This document shows, piece by piece, positions 36,595 through 49,792 of a stretch of 64,000 nucleotides of DNA (its first letter is position 1; every line of letters begins with the position of its first letter). The translations under genes and the position numbers were made by a program. Source of the stretch: Ichthyophthirius multifiliis (taxonomy: Eukaryota; Ciliophora; Oligohymenophorea; Hymenostomatida). The notes under the pieces were generated by a model. That model ran no database searches and was not told the DNA's origin. It worked only from the letters and a program-made list of their open reading frames with translations. Location: NCBI RefSeq assembly GCF_000220395.1, contig NW_004087493.1, positions 1 through 64,000 of the forward strand. Reading direction: 5' to 3'.

Positions 36595-37437
36595 TATATA
36601 AATATATAAAAATATATAAAAATATAAATTTATAATAGTAAATATTTTTATAATAATATTTTTAATATTTAATTATTTTTATATTAATAATTAAAAAAAA
36701 CGGATGATTTTATCAAAAATTAATATTTTTCACATACTCTATTTAACCAAATTATGAAAAGAATTGCTTAATTTCCTTATCTGAAAGTTCGAAATTTAAA
36801 TTACTAACAAAAATAGTTCTTTTTTCTCTCTATAAATATAAATATATATATATATATATATATATTAATAAAATAAAATTAATATTTTTTGTAAATAAAA
36901 AAAAAATATATATTATTTTTTTTTTTAAAAAAAAATATAAAATAAAATATACATCTTCTATTATATTATTTAATTTTTCTTTTTCTTCATTTTTTAGATA
37001 TTTTTTATCTTCATAATTTTATATGAAATTATTATTAAAAAAACATTTATTTAATTAAAAAAAAAATCTATATTAATTATAAAAAACTACTTACTTTTTT
37101 CAATCTCGTTTTCATCATCTTCACTATCCATCCAATCGTATTTTTTATTATTACCTTCTTCCTCTTCCCCTAAATATTCAGGTTCCTTATAATTATCTTC
37201 TTTTGATTAATTATCATCATCTTCTTTGTTTTAATACTAAGATTAATATTAAACTTAAATATTATTTTCATTATTTTTTGTTTATTCATATTCGTTTTCG
37301 TCTTCTTAAGGTATCTAAATTTAATTTAATATCTTTTCATCATCTATTGTATTTAAATTTGTATTATTCTATCCATCTAATTCTAATTACCATTTTTTCT
37401 TTTATTCGACTTTTTTTTGTTTTCTAAATCCGAACAT
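36083..37437 (-). CDS. RRM RNA-binding protein with acidic and RS-like tails
   Basis: Multi-exon gene from ATG 37437 to TGA 36083-36085. The N-terminal 120 residues are acidic/Gln-rich (EPEYLGEEEEGN, DWMDSEDDENE). A single RRM follows: RNP2 is RTIFVSNLNFELSDKEIKQFF and RNP1 is KGKAFIEYKTIAQA, with LGLQTGFNMNKRM after it. The C-terminus is basic with an RS-like stretch (KSRSRSHS) and KH/NK repeats. This layout fits splicing-linked or nucleolar RRM proteins. A long intron between the two RNP motifs holds a (TA)n. Many Gln are TAA/TAG. No named orthologue is claimed. Confidence 0.85.
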
Positions 37438-38048
37438 TTTTTTTATTTATTTTTTTAAAAATATGATATAAGTAAATATCTATATATTTAATTTTATATT
37501 TAAAAAAAAAATTAAATTTTTCTAAAATATAAATTATTATTATTAAGTTAAATATTATTATATAAATAAAAAATATATAATAATTAATAGATAAAATAAT
37601 ATCAATTATTTAAAATAAATATTTATTGTATATAAAATATATTCATCTTTCATTAATTAAATATATTAAAAATTTATAATTTTATTTTTATTAAAATTAA
37701 AACAATTTTTTAAAGATTTAAAATAAAATTTTCGTATTAATTAATGAATTAATTACATAAGAAAATTAAAGATATTTAAAAAATAAATAAAATCTTAATA
37801 GAAAGTAATAAAAAAATAATTAAAATATATAAAAATATAATAATTAAATAAATAAATATATAAAATATATAAATCTATAATTATATGTATATGTTTTATT
37901 TTATATATATATTATTATATTTTTATAAAAAGAATTTTTAATTATTATATATTTATATTTCTATAATCTTTTTAATTATTTAATTTTTCTATAAATTTAT
38001 AAATGTTTTAAATAATTTATATTATAATATTAATTATAATATATAAAA
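37438..38048. other. AT-rich spacer
   Basis: Between two minus-strand genes. A/T low complexity without recognised elements; the RRM gene promoter should be here. Confidence 0.55.
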
Positions 38049-40016
38049 TCAATTTTATAATTTTTATATTAAATTTCTAACATAAATATATTTTTCTTCA
38101 ACAAATTTAAAAGCATTATTTTTTTATTAATTTGCTATAATGTTTTCCTAATCAGGCTTTGTTTCTTTTGACAACCATTCATTTTCTTTATATAATAATT
38201 ATAATCCTTCTTTAAATTTACATTCATTCTAATTAACTAAATCATTAATATTTTAAATAAATACATTTAATTATAATTTATCGTAAAAATCTTTTTTCTC
38301 ATAAATATTTTATAATGAATTCTCCAAAACTTATAAAGGAATTTTATTTTCTTAATTTTAATATTTTTTAAACATTCCATTAATTAAAATTTCAATATTT
38401 TTAAGTTAAGTAAAATTATTATATTCTTTATTAGAAATACATACATTAATACTTTTTTCCATAATATCAATTATATAAATATTATTATTCTAATTATTAT
38501 TTTCTAATATAATATCTTCCAATACTTCAAATTAAGTCTATGATATATAAAAATTTAAACAAACAAAATAAACAAACAAAAATTACATTTTTATCAAAAA
38601 ATTAAAGTAATATTTTTATAGAATTAATAATATTTTACTAAACCACATTATCTGTATAAGAATTTAAAATACAAAGCAAAGCTTTGCTAACAGGTACATT
38701 AAAATAATTATGATTATTTAAACTTTCCTTTTAAATTTCCAAAAGACTAACACTTTCAATAAACTAATCTACTAAACTATTCATAAAACCTGGTTTATTT
38801 TCTTTAACAAGATACTAATATAAGAACGGCAAAAGTACTCTCAATTTATAAACGGAAGAATAAAAGATCTTAAAAACCTTCTATTCAAACAACTACTTTA
38901 TAAAAAATCCAATACCAATTAAATTAAAGGTTAATTAAGGATAATACTATTAAATAACTTTTGGAATTTGAGTATTCGAGAAAGTATTAAACCTTAACTA
39001 ACAAAGGAAGATTTCCACAAGTTCAATCTGACCCGGTATTATTTCCAAGAAATGTTTTTATGATACATCTAAAAAATTCCTGACGTTTTTTTCGTTAAAA
39101 ACACCACTTTCATCTAGGGCTTCTGTGATTCCTTACATTACATCTAAATAGAAGAAAACTACAAAGGTATTAATGAGGATTTTAGGGTCAATGTTTTTGT
39201 TTAAAATTTGTCCAGTTTCAAAATCGACTTCGATTAATTCGTTTGGACTCAAAATTTTTTTAATGTTTTTTATTTCGGGAAGGTTTTTCATAAAAGTCAT
39301 GAATCTATTCAAATAATCAATAACCCAATTTTCAAAGTTTTCCTAAAATTATTTTGCGTCTGCGTTTAATTAATCACTTTTGAATTTTTCTGTATATTTC
39401 TCGAACTTTTTCATCCCGTCCATCATTGCGCGTAGAATATTTGGAAGAATTTTTGGGTAATATATTTCTTTACTTTAGATTTCGCGAGCTATAACAGCTA
39501 ACATTTCTAATAAAAGAAGTTTCCTTTCTATTTATTTAGTGGTATCTAAACGACATTCAACGAAATATAGTGTCCATTACTTTATTTTATATAATTATAT
39601 AAATATATATATATATTTATATTTATATTTATATTTGTATAATAGTATTATACTTTATTTTTAATTCCTAATATACGTTTACATATATATAAACATAAGT
39701 CGTTAAAATTATAAGGTTTTTCACTTATTTTACCAAAACTTGATTCATATTGTACTTTAAAAACTTAGTATATATGTTTATCTGTCATATTTAAGGCGAA
39801 ATTAATAAATTGATCAGTACATTATTCGAAGTATTCTTATTATAAAGAAGGAATGAATTTTATGTATAATGATAATGATTTTTAGGCTTCTTCAAGTTTT
39901 AGATTTCTTGTCAAAAGTTTTGTTGTACTATTTTCTAGAACTTATTAAAATTCAGACATGGGCATAATTTAGTCTGGATTTTCGGACAATTTTACAAGAG
40001 TTTCTGCGAATTCCAT
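38049..40016 (-). CDS. Large all-helical protein, unassigned
   Basis: From ATG 40016 (EFAETLVKLSENPDQIMPMS) to TGA 38049-38051, with two short introns near 39590-39650 and 38540-38640. About 600 residues of predicted helix with conserved-looking hydrophobic spacing: LLLLEMLAVIAREIQ, LRAMMDGMKKFEKYTEKF, NWVIDYLNRFMTFMKNLPEI and LINTFVVFFYLDVMQGI. It looks like a HEAT/ARM-type or glomulin-like helical protein. No catalytic motif, TM segment or zinc site was seen and no family was recognised. Codon composition is less AT-extreme in 38.7-39.6 kb, consistent with a conserved gene. Confidence 0.75.
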
Positions 40017-40188
40017 TTTCCTTTATTTTTAATAAGATTTATAATATTTTTTTATTTATTTAAATATTAAAAATATAATATAAATTTTTTATTTGAAAAA
40101 TATATATTATTATATATGTATATAAATACACACACATATATATATATATACATCTTATATTATTGTTATATAAATTTTGTATTTAAAT

Positions 40189-41407
40189 TCAATATTTATT
40201 AATTAAATTAAGGTTATTAAAAGTTTTGTTTTGTATATTATCACAACCTTTTTTTGTCTAAATGAGTAAAGCTTTTTTCCTAAAGTTAATTTTTTTTGAT
40301 GTTTCGAAAATATTCCATACATTATACGAAGTTATACGAATATTAATTAGTTTACTATTAATATCTGCATCATTTTATTCACAAACACCGTTATATGCTT
40401 CATAAAGTTTCTAATAAATTTTAATTTATTCCATCTAATCTTAATTTTTCAAACCACTTTTGAATTTCTAAGCTGCCTTTATAATAATACTTGGGAATTT
40501 GTTTATATTTAATAAATGGCCTTTTGTTTTTCTTGATTTCATTTTATTTTTCACTTTTTTCACTGAAGGGAGATTATGCGTAGACTCTTCTTATAAAATA
40601 GCCCTTGAAGGTGGGATATATTCGTCTTCGTTTTTATTTATATCAATAACTGGTTTAGGGAAAAAATTAAATAAAATAAGCTATTCTTTATTAAGGAATA
40701 ATTTTTTTAATTTCTCTACTTCTTTCAGTCTATCTAAAATATTAAAAATGTCCAAATCTTTTTCTATTTAATCTTAGGCTTTTAAAATTAATTATACTTT
40801 TCTTGTTTTACAAAACTTACCGCAAGTAATTTAATTAATAAAATACGCATAACTCATTTAAATAGTCTTATCTTTTTATATTATGTACTTGAATTCTTTA
40901 GTTAAGAATTTTTTTCTTTGTATTTCTTCAATCATTATTTATTTATTCATATTATTATTCTTTACTTTTATAGCAGTCTTATTAAATTTAACGAATTTAT
41001 TCTTGTTATTATCAATGATATCAGAATCTTCCTAGTGCTTTCTTTCTTATATCTGTACTCTTTTTTGATGTTAATATTCAGTATTTTTTTCACTTTCGGT
41101 ATCTTTTAACTATTACTCATATTATTCGCTATATAAAGAAATTTTTTTATGAAGATTTAATCTTTTAGAATTTTAAGAACAAAATCTAAAAGAGTTTATT
41201 TTTTAAATTGAATTTGACGATAATGGTTCAATATTATCATTATTAGGAGTATCAATCATGTCTAAGTTAAAATTACTTTTTATATTAAATTCTTTTTCTT
41301 ATTTAGATTACTAAGGGCTTTAAAGATCATATCTATATCTTTAAGTACTTAAACGTGGGGAATTTAAAATATCAGTAGCAATAGTTTTTTAAAAAAATTA
41401 TTCTTCA

Positions 41408-41459
<52 letters not shown>

Positions 41460-42900
41460 TTTCTCTCCACTTAAAAAAATGTGGTGATATAATCGGTTTA
41501 TTATGTTTATCTTCATAATTTTATATATCATCTTTTTGCTTTTGATTATTTTTAATTTAAAAAATAATATTTTTTTATTATAAAACATTATCATCTGATA
41601 AAATTAAATTTTATCTATTTAAATCCTTATATTTTTTATCTAATATATTTTTTTACTTTTTATTATAAAATGATTCATCGACATCATTATAATTAGATTA
41701 AATTTAATTATAAGATTTACTTTAAACTACATTCATTTTTTTATCTTTCTCATAATTTACTTTTTTAATTAACTTTTTTTTTTTATCTATAGGATTATCA
41801 AAATCATATAATTTATTAGCCAATTCTATCGCATAAATGTACTCATTATAATAACTTACCATAAAAGCCGAAAAAATTAAAAAAGCCTATGCAAATCCTC
41901 CCACATATGCTATAATCTCATCTATTTTTTAAAATTTTCTTTCAATTAGTTTTGTAAAATAACTTCTACTAATAAAAATTTCTATGAATTCTTCGAAATC
42001 TCCAATAAGATTTTATTCACGGAATCCATCTAAATTAAAATATGGGAATTTTTCACTTTAAATATCATTATAAGGCAATAAACTGATATCTGTATTAATA
42101 TTAAATTCCGAAATAAATATATCAACTATTTTCTTCTATTTATAAGGCTAAGCATAATAATATAAATCTGCCGTATTTAAATAACTTTATATATAATCGG
42201 AAGACTTACTAGGATTAACACTATAATTGGGTATATATATTTCTAATTCCACATATTTTTCCTATAAATATTTTTCCCATTCTTTATCTGTACGGCATTT
42301 AGGTCTCCATTTTTCTGTTGAAAACTTAATAGTATCACATTTAGTTATTTTCAATATTAATTAATCATATTAACCCATTCCCCAAGCTCCTCTGACACTA
42401 TATTTATCGTTTAAACTCGGACATAAGTAATTATAAAGTTATTTCTTATCGAATATTTCAGGCCAACTAATATTATAAGAAGGTAAATTAATCCAATGAT
42501 TTAAAGTACAAGGTTCTAACATCATTTCATTTATTTCTGGTATTACTATTCCATTTTCATGAAATTACCTTTTTCGTTAAATAAAACTTATATTGAAATA
42601 AGGATTGTTTATAAAATTATCCTCTACTGCGCGAATGGCAAACATAAATTTAGATGAGTCAAGTTGGATTTCTTCAGGGTCGGATTTAAACTCATCTTCT
42701 ATTTTTACAGTAACGGCATCTTTATTGAAAAATTAGAGAAAATTATTCCAAAAAAATACCATCATTAATGAAAGGAATAATAGACTTATACCAGCGCCAA
42801 ATGTAGTTTGGAAAACACTGCTTTTTTAAAATGTTAAACCTATTTCGCTACCAAATATATCGAATTTTTTAAATATTCGAGATAGGATTGATTGAGGCAT
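40189..42900 (-). CDS. Two-TM ectodomain protein, copy B (ciliate family)
   Basis: A single frame of 903 residues from ATG 42900 (PQSILSRIFKKFDIFGSE) to TGA 40189-40191. It is a close paralogue of the gene at 28782-31203: same TM1 (FGAGISLLFLSLMMVFFW), same ectodomain motifs (FMFAIR, INNPYFNISF, EPCTLNHW, NYLCPSLN, KWRPKCRT), same TM2 (IIAYVGGFAQAFLIFSAFMV), then a Gln-rich tail with a polyGln run at 41408-41461 and the conserved C-terminal block (INQITCGKFCKT, DLDIFNILDRL, ILFNFFPKPVI). It lacks the intron present in copy A at the end of the ectodomain. Six or more conserved Cys suggest disulphides on the lumenal or extracellular side. Function is unknown. Confidence 0.88.
41408..41461 (-). 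repeat. (TAA)n polyglutamine tract in copy B
   Basis: On the coding strand about 17 consecutive TAA codons follow Trp-Arg-Glu-Lys, giving a polyGln run in the cytosolic tail. The corresponding tail of copy A is Asn/Gln-rich without such a pure run. Confidence 0.88.
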
Positions 42901-44012
42901 TTATTTATTTGTGTTTAGCTTTATTTATTTTTTTTTGCTTTTTTTTTTTTTATAAGAAAATATTCAAAAAAAATTAAAAAAAGTAATGTTGTTTATATTT
43001 TTATTTTTTTTATAGTTGGGTTTTATGTATTATATATAAATTCTATTAATTAAATATAATATTTTAATAAATATTATAAAGTTAAACTTTATTATAGTAA
43101 ATGTTTTATATTTATAAAGAATATTATATATAATTACTTCTTTTTTTCCACCCAAACAAAATTTATTAAAATCAATATTTCAGTAAAGTAATTTATGATT
43201 AATTTAAGATTTTAGTATAAATATAATCATTAAAAATTAATTAATATTTAAATAAATTGTGAATATTTATTATACAAAAATTATATATTTATTATTTATT
43301 TGATTTTAATAAAATAAAATACTAAATTTAAAGAATCTCCATTTAATTATTCATTAATTATTTTTTTTTTAAAAAAAAAAATCAAAAATTAACATATATA
43401 ATTATTATTATTTAAAAATTCTTTATATTTATTATTTATATAATGATATTTTATAAGTTTTGATAATAAATTTATGGAAAATTAAATTAATTTCAATAAA
43501 AAAATATCAAAAAACTATTTAAGTAATATGTAAATGGAAAAAGAAAAATTTCTGATTTATAAAAAAAATACACATTTTTTATTTTGATAAATTATATATA
43601 TAAGTAGATTTAATATTTAATTGTAATTTATTTTAGATTTTTTCAAATTTTAATTTAAATTCCTTTTCTTTTTTATAAATAAAATTTAATAATATTAATC
43701 TTCTATTATAGGAATAATAAAATCTTTAGATAAAACTATTTTCCTATTTAAATCTCTTAAAATTTTAAAAATATTAACTTTTTATTTTATATAAAATGTG
43801 TTATTATGTATAAATTTAATAATTTAGATTTGCTAAGTTAAAAAATATTAATTAAAGCTAAAAATAGTATAGTAATAGGAAAAAAACAGAAGAATTTATG
43901 TAACTTTTATATATTATATATTTTTATCCCATTTTCATTAAAAAAAATAAATAATAAATTATATTGTGAATAAAAAAGAAAAATATAATATTTTTATTTT
44001 ATAAAAATAATA

Positions 44013-44068
<56 letters not shown>

Positions 44069-44247
44069 TTTTTATTATATATATTACATTTTAAATTAAT
44101 TCATTTATATTATAATAGTAAAATGTTTAAAGTAATATATATAAATTTTAGATAAAAATGAAAATATTTACAATTTAAAAATAAAAATTACATAAAAAAC
44201 ATATATTTACAATCTTTTTTTTTTTAATAAATCAAATAAACATAAAA
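42901..44247. other. AT-rich spacer with a possible ORF
   Basis: Low complexity for the most part, with a long (TA)n at 44017-44060. A minus-strand frame of 143 codons (ATG 43938 to TGA 43507-43509) has a mixed residue composition (for example NFKRFKQENSFIQRFYYSYN), but plus-strand frames over the same bases look equally plausible, so none is called as a gene. Confidence 0.45.
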
Positions 44248-44748
44248 TCATTTTATTTCTTTTAATTCTATTTGAATTTCTGATTATTTGGAATTTATTA
44301 TACCACCTTTTACAATATTTTTACTTAAAATACACCTAAAAATAGAAAAGCAATCCGACGCATAAAAAATATATTAAGGTACTCCTTTATCGGTTAATAA
44401 AATACATAATTTTTAACTAAAATGATTGCAATTTTTATTAAAAATATCATAAGCGTTTCCTTTAAATTCTTAATCTAAATCAGCAACAATATCTTCGATT
44501 TCATCATTAGAATATTTGCATATTCCTATTAATATTTTACTATCGAATTCATAATTACTGAATGAATCTTCTTATATATTTATAGCACATATGCCAGAAA
44601 AATTACCACTATGGGCACCGAAATTATATTCTATATTATTTATTTGGACAGCAGTATGATATATACCCAATCCTATGTATTTTAGGATTTTATTAAATTT
44701 CGTAATATTGTATATACATAAATAAACTTCTTAATTTTTTTCATCCAT
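44248..44748 (-). CDS. PPPDE/DeSI-like thiol peptidase
   Basis: Intronless, 166 residues from ATG 44748 to TGA 44248-44250. The PPPDE fold covers deSUMOylating or deubiquitinating isopeptidases (DeSI) and uses a His-Cys pair. The His is in GLGIYHTAVQINNIEYNFGA and the Cys in DIFNKNCNHFSQKLC, both matching the family pattern (GxYHSGV..EYxFGxH and NCNHF). The usual Gly-rich segment after the His block is present (HSGNFSGI). After the Cys motif the family turn reads LTDKGVPQYI. Catalytic residues appear intact, so an active enzyme is likely; whether it acts on SUMO or ubiquitin cannot be told. Confidence 0.92.
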
Positions 44749-45232
44749 TTTTTATTTTATTAAATAAAAAAAATATATATTAATATTATTATGAAAAATA
44801 AATAAAAAAAACTAATTAAAAAATTATTTAAAAACACAAATATATTATTAAAAAAAAAAATTAAAAAAAACTAATATATATAATAAATATAAATAAAAAA
44901 TTTGAATTTATTAAATTAAATTATATATAAGAAAAGAATAATTGTTTAACATGTGTGTATATAATATTAAAATAAACAAAATATTTAAATTTATATAGTT
45001 ATTAAATATATAATAAATTTAAAATAAATTAATAATTTAAAAAGTTTAAATAAATAAAAAATTAAATATAAAAATTAAAAATAAAATATTGAAAAAAAAA
45101 CTAAATATATAATAATATGAAAATTTAACTAAAAATAATTATATATTTAAAAATATATATATATATATATAATTTTTATATATATATATTCTAATATAAA
45201 TTTAAATATGTTATAATATTTTATCATTTATT
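44749..45232. other. AT-rich spacer
   Basis: Short A/T low-complexity region between two minus-strand genes, with (TA)n at about 45156-45190. It would hold the DeSI-like gene promoter. Confidence 0.55.
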
Positions 45233-48200
45233 TCAATATTATTAAATATAATCATCTATATCTTAATGTTTCTTAATTTTTCTAAAAATAAACATATACC
45301 ATTTTGAATACTTTCGACTAAATCTAACTAAAAATGGTAAAACTTTTCTTTCATAAAAAAGCGTTACTATTCCATTTAAAACTGTTAAAAATCCCACAAA
45401 ATTTCTCCAATCATCTGGCATTTCTGAAATAACATTTCCTAACTCATCTTCTACTTAATATTTAAGTTTAAAGAAATCTCTAATAATTTCGATTTTACTA
45501 AATATTAAAATAAAAGATACCAAACTTAAAAAAGCAACCGTAAGACAATAATAAATATTCGAATAAAACGGTTTTTTATGCACTGACCCAATTGAAAAAG
45601 ACACTACAACAAAAATATATTAAAGATTTGAAATCCAAAACAAGGAAGTAGCCTCATAACAACTACTAACATCATATAGTTCCTAAATTCCCTATTTTTC
45701 ATATATGTTTACTCCTGAAATATACCAATTTTCCCTTTCCAATTGAAATAAAACCCATAATTAAAAACTAAGCTAAATAATACCTTATCCAATTACTGAA
45801 ATTATAATTTCATGAGAAATCAAATTCCCTGTTGGTACATTTTTAGTTAATTTAGGGGCCCCTTCAGTTAATCCTAATATGAAAGTCAAAGGAAAAATAA
45901 TAAATAAATCCCAAAAAAGAAACTAATTGTCCGTAGGCATTGATGTATTAAAATATAATAAAATCAAACTATAAGATTCGATCATAGAATACAAGGCCAT
46001 ATACTTAAAACATTCAAATGACGTTACTAAACATGCTCTTCCTTCCTTTAATATCTAATATAAACATTATATATCTTATTAAGAACTAGTAAAGGTTGCT
46101 TAAGGGCATAAAGAGCCACTTTCATCAACTTTATTTATTAAAGATACACCCATATCAGCCTCTTTTAAGGCTCCAGAGTTTGTAGAAGGATCGCCAATCA
46201 TTCCTATGAATGTATAATTGGCTTAATCTTAGTTTTATAGGAGGGAGATTAGATATTATTTTTAATCAGGGGTGAATCGAGCGTATATAATAGCATTTTT
46301 AAGGATTGTTTGTACGAGATATTGGTTATTTCGGGTCTATATATCCCTTTTAGAGGACATATACTCATAAAAAAAGGAGCCTGTAATTACTAAAGGTTTT
46401 TATTCGAAAGTTTTTATCAATTCCTAATCTTAAATATTAACTTATTAGCCATTTAAAAGCGTTTATTAATTTTTTATTTAAAAATCAAGAATAAAAGCCT
46501 AATCAGTATTCAAAATTTAAGTCTAAAAAGCCAATTTTAAACTAGATAATGGATTATCACCAGTTAACATTAATAATTTTATATTACTTTAATTTAATTC
46601 TTATATATTTTTTAAAGTATTTTTTTTCAAAGAATTCTCAAAAATTAAAAAACCGCCAAAAATATAAGAATTATTAATATTGTTATTTTCATATACATAA
46701 TTATTATTATTTTCTTATATTTTATTAATAATTTTATATGAAAATGATAGTACACGATGTCCTTATTTGACTAATTCTTAAAATTTTTCATTAAAAATTT
46801 AAATAAAAGGCGATTTTTGATAACTTTCTAGTATTTTTTCAGGCGATCCTTTCTAAAAAATATACTAATTTTCATTAATTTACACTTTTGCGTACATTTT
46901 TTATTTCTGAGATAAAAAAGGGGTTCTTTCAAGTATTTAAATTTGAGTTTTTTCATTATTATTAAGTTTTATCAACCCTTCATTTATCATTTAAGCCCCG
47001 GAAAACCTAAACATTTCCAAATCTAAATTATCTCCTATCAACCGGTTATTTTCTACTTTCAAAATATTATGACAAGATGCAATTAAAGCCTAGAAAATAA
47101 CAGGAACCTTATTAAAATCATCTTAAACTTGGAATTTCTAATCTTAGAAAAGAACCAAATTCCTCAAACGAAGCTTATTTTATGTCAAACCTGTTTTATC
47201 AAGACAAAGAGTCTTTATTTTCCCACAAACACTAATTTTATGAATATTAGAGCAAAAAATCTTTTTTTCATTCAATCTTTTTAACGAAAAAGAAATTCCA
47301 AAAGATAAACAAGTTGGTAAAGCCGGTGGTATACAAATAGCAATAATATCTAAACTTCTTATAATAATTTCAGTTAAATTTATATAATTTTTCCTATAGT
47401 TATCCATAAAAGTTGGTAGTGTTAAAAAAAGCATAAAAAAAGCCAAAAAAGTTAAAGTAAAGACGAAAATAGTTGAGTCTTTTTAAAATGAAAATTCCTT
47501 ATGTTTACAAGGAAAAAGCATACTTCGTATTAAATTTCCTTTCAAAGTTTCAAATTATACTCGGATAACTTTTCCTTTTACTTCCTTTTATGTTCTTAAT
47601 ATCTTACTACCGCAAAAAATTATATGTTAGTGTTAGTTTTCGCTAAATTATTATTAAATAGGTTCAATTTCAGCCTTTAAAACAGGAGAATCTTATCCAC
47701 GTAAAGATTATTCGTCGACTATACAACTTCCTTTTATTAATATAAGGTCACATGGAGCTACTGTGTTTTATTATAGTTCAATAATATCACCAAAAACGAG
47801 CTTTTCAGGACTTATATATTCATATTTATTTTAAATATCGGGTCTTAAGACTTTATAAGTTTACTGAAAACTAGAGGAATCTTTTAGTTTTTTTAATTTT
47901 TAGTAGTCTAAATTCTACTCGTGTAATTCAATAGTAATTGAAAAAATACTTGCGAAAAGAATAATGACAGCATAAATATTATATTCTTCATAAAACCACA
48001 AAATAATACAAAAAATCTAAAAAACATAAAAAGGAGTCAATATTTCTCCTAAAATAATACCAATTTTGGATAAAGGAGGAGTCCAAGTTGAATTTTCTCC
48101 TTCTTTTTTTAATGTTTTTAATTATTATTATGTAGATAATCCATATTGATGATATTATAAAAGCTCTTTATAGGTAAATGAGGATACTTATTGACAAATA

Positions 48201-48908
48201 GGAATAAATTTTTATATATTTGCATCAAAAAAATATCTATAATATCGATAGTTTAAAACCTAATAATATATATATAAATATTAATTCTATATAAATTTAA
48301 ATTATAAATATATAATTTATATTATTGTCTAACTTATATATATATATATAAATATATAAAATAAATATATATATATATATATATATATATTAATTTTTTT
48401 TTTTATTTTCTTTATTTTTACTTTATGTTTTTGGTTATCTATTAATTCTTCATTTAATTTTACTAATTCTGTATGTTCACCTATTTTTATTTTTTATTTT
48501 TATTAAAAAATATTAAAATATAATATTTATTTACCAGATCCTTTAATATATAACCACTCTGCTTATTCTATAGAAACTTTTTTGTATAAGATTTTTATTT
48601 TCCATTATATATTCCATTTAAAAATTAAATAGGCAAATCCTAAAGTTATTATATATAAAAAGTAGCATAGATTTTATTAATTTTTTGATTAATAAAAAGG
48701 TTAAATAGATTAAATATGTCCTTCAATTTACGTTTTTTCATATAAAATTATATCTTCGTTATTAATTTTATTTAATCTATATGACTTATGTGAATTTATT
48801 TAAAATCTGTTTTTGTTTGTTTGTGTTTGTTTATTATTTTTTTTAAAATTTTTACTCAGATTTGTTTTCGGATAAATTTAAAGTATTAATTTATATTTCG
48901 TTTTACAT
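45233..48908 (-). CDS. P5B-type (ATP13A-like) ATPase with altered catalytic motifs
   Basis: P-type ATPase from ATG 48908 to TGA 45233-45235, with introns near the N-terminus. The M4 motif is IPPALPTCLSFGISFSL, the PPALP form of the P5B branch (lysosomal polyamine or cation exporters). Also present are APCDLILIKGSCIVDE (A domain), the phosphorylation-site Asp in CLDKTG (47198-47200), KGSPEKIL and MLTGDN. Three loops are abnormal. The A-domain TGES is RGQDS (47690-47701). The P-domain DKTGTLT is DKTGLT, one residue short. The hinge GDGxND is GDPSTNS (46175-46195), losing the second Asp. C-terminal TM segments follow normally. The fold is clear; normal turnover is doubtful. The transported substrate is unknown. 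Confidence 0.9.
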
Positions 48909-49174
48909 TTTATTTTTTTATTTTTTTCAAAAAAAAAAAAAAAAAAAAATTTAAGTTTTAACTTCTTTTTTTATATTATAAATATTTTAAATTTAATTTA
49001 ATATATCTTTATATTATTTTAATTTATTAAAAATATGATAATTTATTTACTTTAAATTTTGTTTAATTTAATAAATAAAAAAAAAACAAATTAAATTATA
49101 AATATTTTATATTATTTTATTTTTATATATGTAAATATAATTTAATTTTTTATTCTTTTTTTTTTTTTCTTTTA

Positions 49175-49792
49175 TCAATAATTACTAGCTTTTAATGATT
49201 AAGCTAATTTTTCACAAATTTCATTAACCTTTCCGGGAACTTAACCTAATTCTAAGGAAAAAGTACCAATAACTAAAGCTAAATTAGTAATAGCAATAGA
49301 AGCACCTCCTTTGTCCTATAATAAAATTAAATATTAGTTATATATATATATATATATAAGTAAAATAAATACCTTTTTGAGATACCAAGTACCAGCATCT
49401 TAATCAAAATGAACAGTATAATATTTTTCGTTATTTATTCTAATACCAATATTAGGATCAGTAGGAACTCCTTTGTTTTAGCAAGCTATAATTTTAATAA
49501 AAAATAAACAAAAATTAATTATAAAAGAAAAAAAAAAAAAACCTGCAACTAAAAGTTTAGCTTCATTACAAGAATAGCTTTTATCTTCAACAGTAACATC
49601 ATAAGTATTAAACTATTATAAAATATATATAATATAAATATTAATTTTAATATTTATTTAAAAAAGTTTGTTTACAGTTTTAAGTCCTGAATTAGTAGCC
49701 CATATTAAACCGTCTTGTTTTCCGACTATATATCCATGTTAACAAATCTTGTCTTTTACAAGATAATCAACGTATTAATCCCAGCCTGACAT
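49175..49792 (-). CDS. PFN: Profilin
   Basis: Actin-monomer-binding protein. Four exons, three AT-rich introns; ATG 49792 to TGA 49175-49177, about 145 residues. The N-terminal profilin signature SGWDQYVDYLV is followed by HGYIVGKQDGLIWATNSGL. The middle has GVPTDPNIGIRINNEKYY and the C-terminus DKGGASIAITNLALVIGTF, with the Lys-Gly-Gly pattern typical of the family. The gene lies between two large minus-strand genes and has no visible connection to them. Confidence 0.96.

Noticed and set aside
37203-37427. Plus-strand ORF of 74 residues
   Set aside because: Antisense to the acidic N-terminal exon of the RRM gene, which has a clear domain structure.
43507-43938. Minus-strand frame of 143 codons considered as a gene
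   Set aside because: Plus-strand frames over the same bases look equally protein-like; with only TGA as stop, AT-rich spacers yield such frames by chance.
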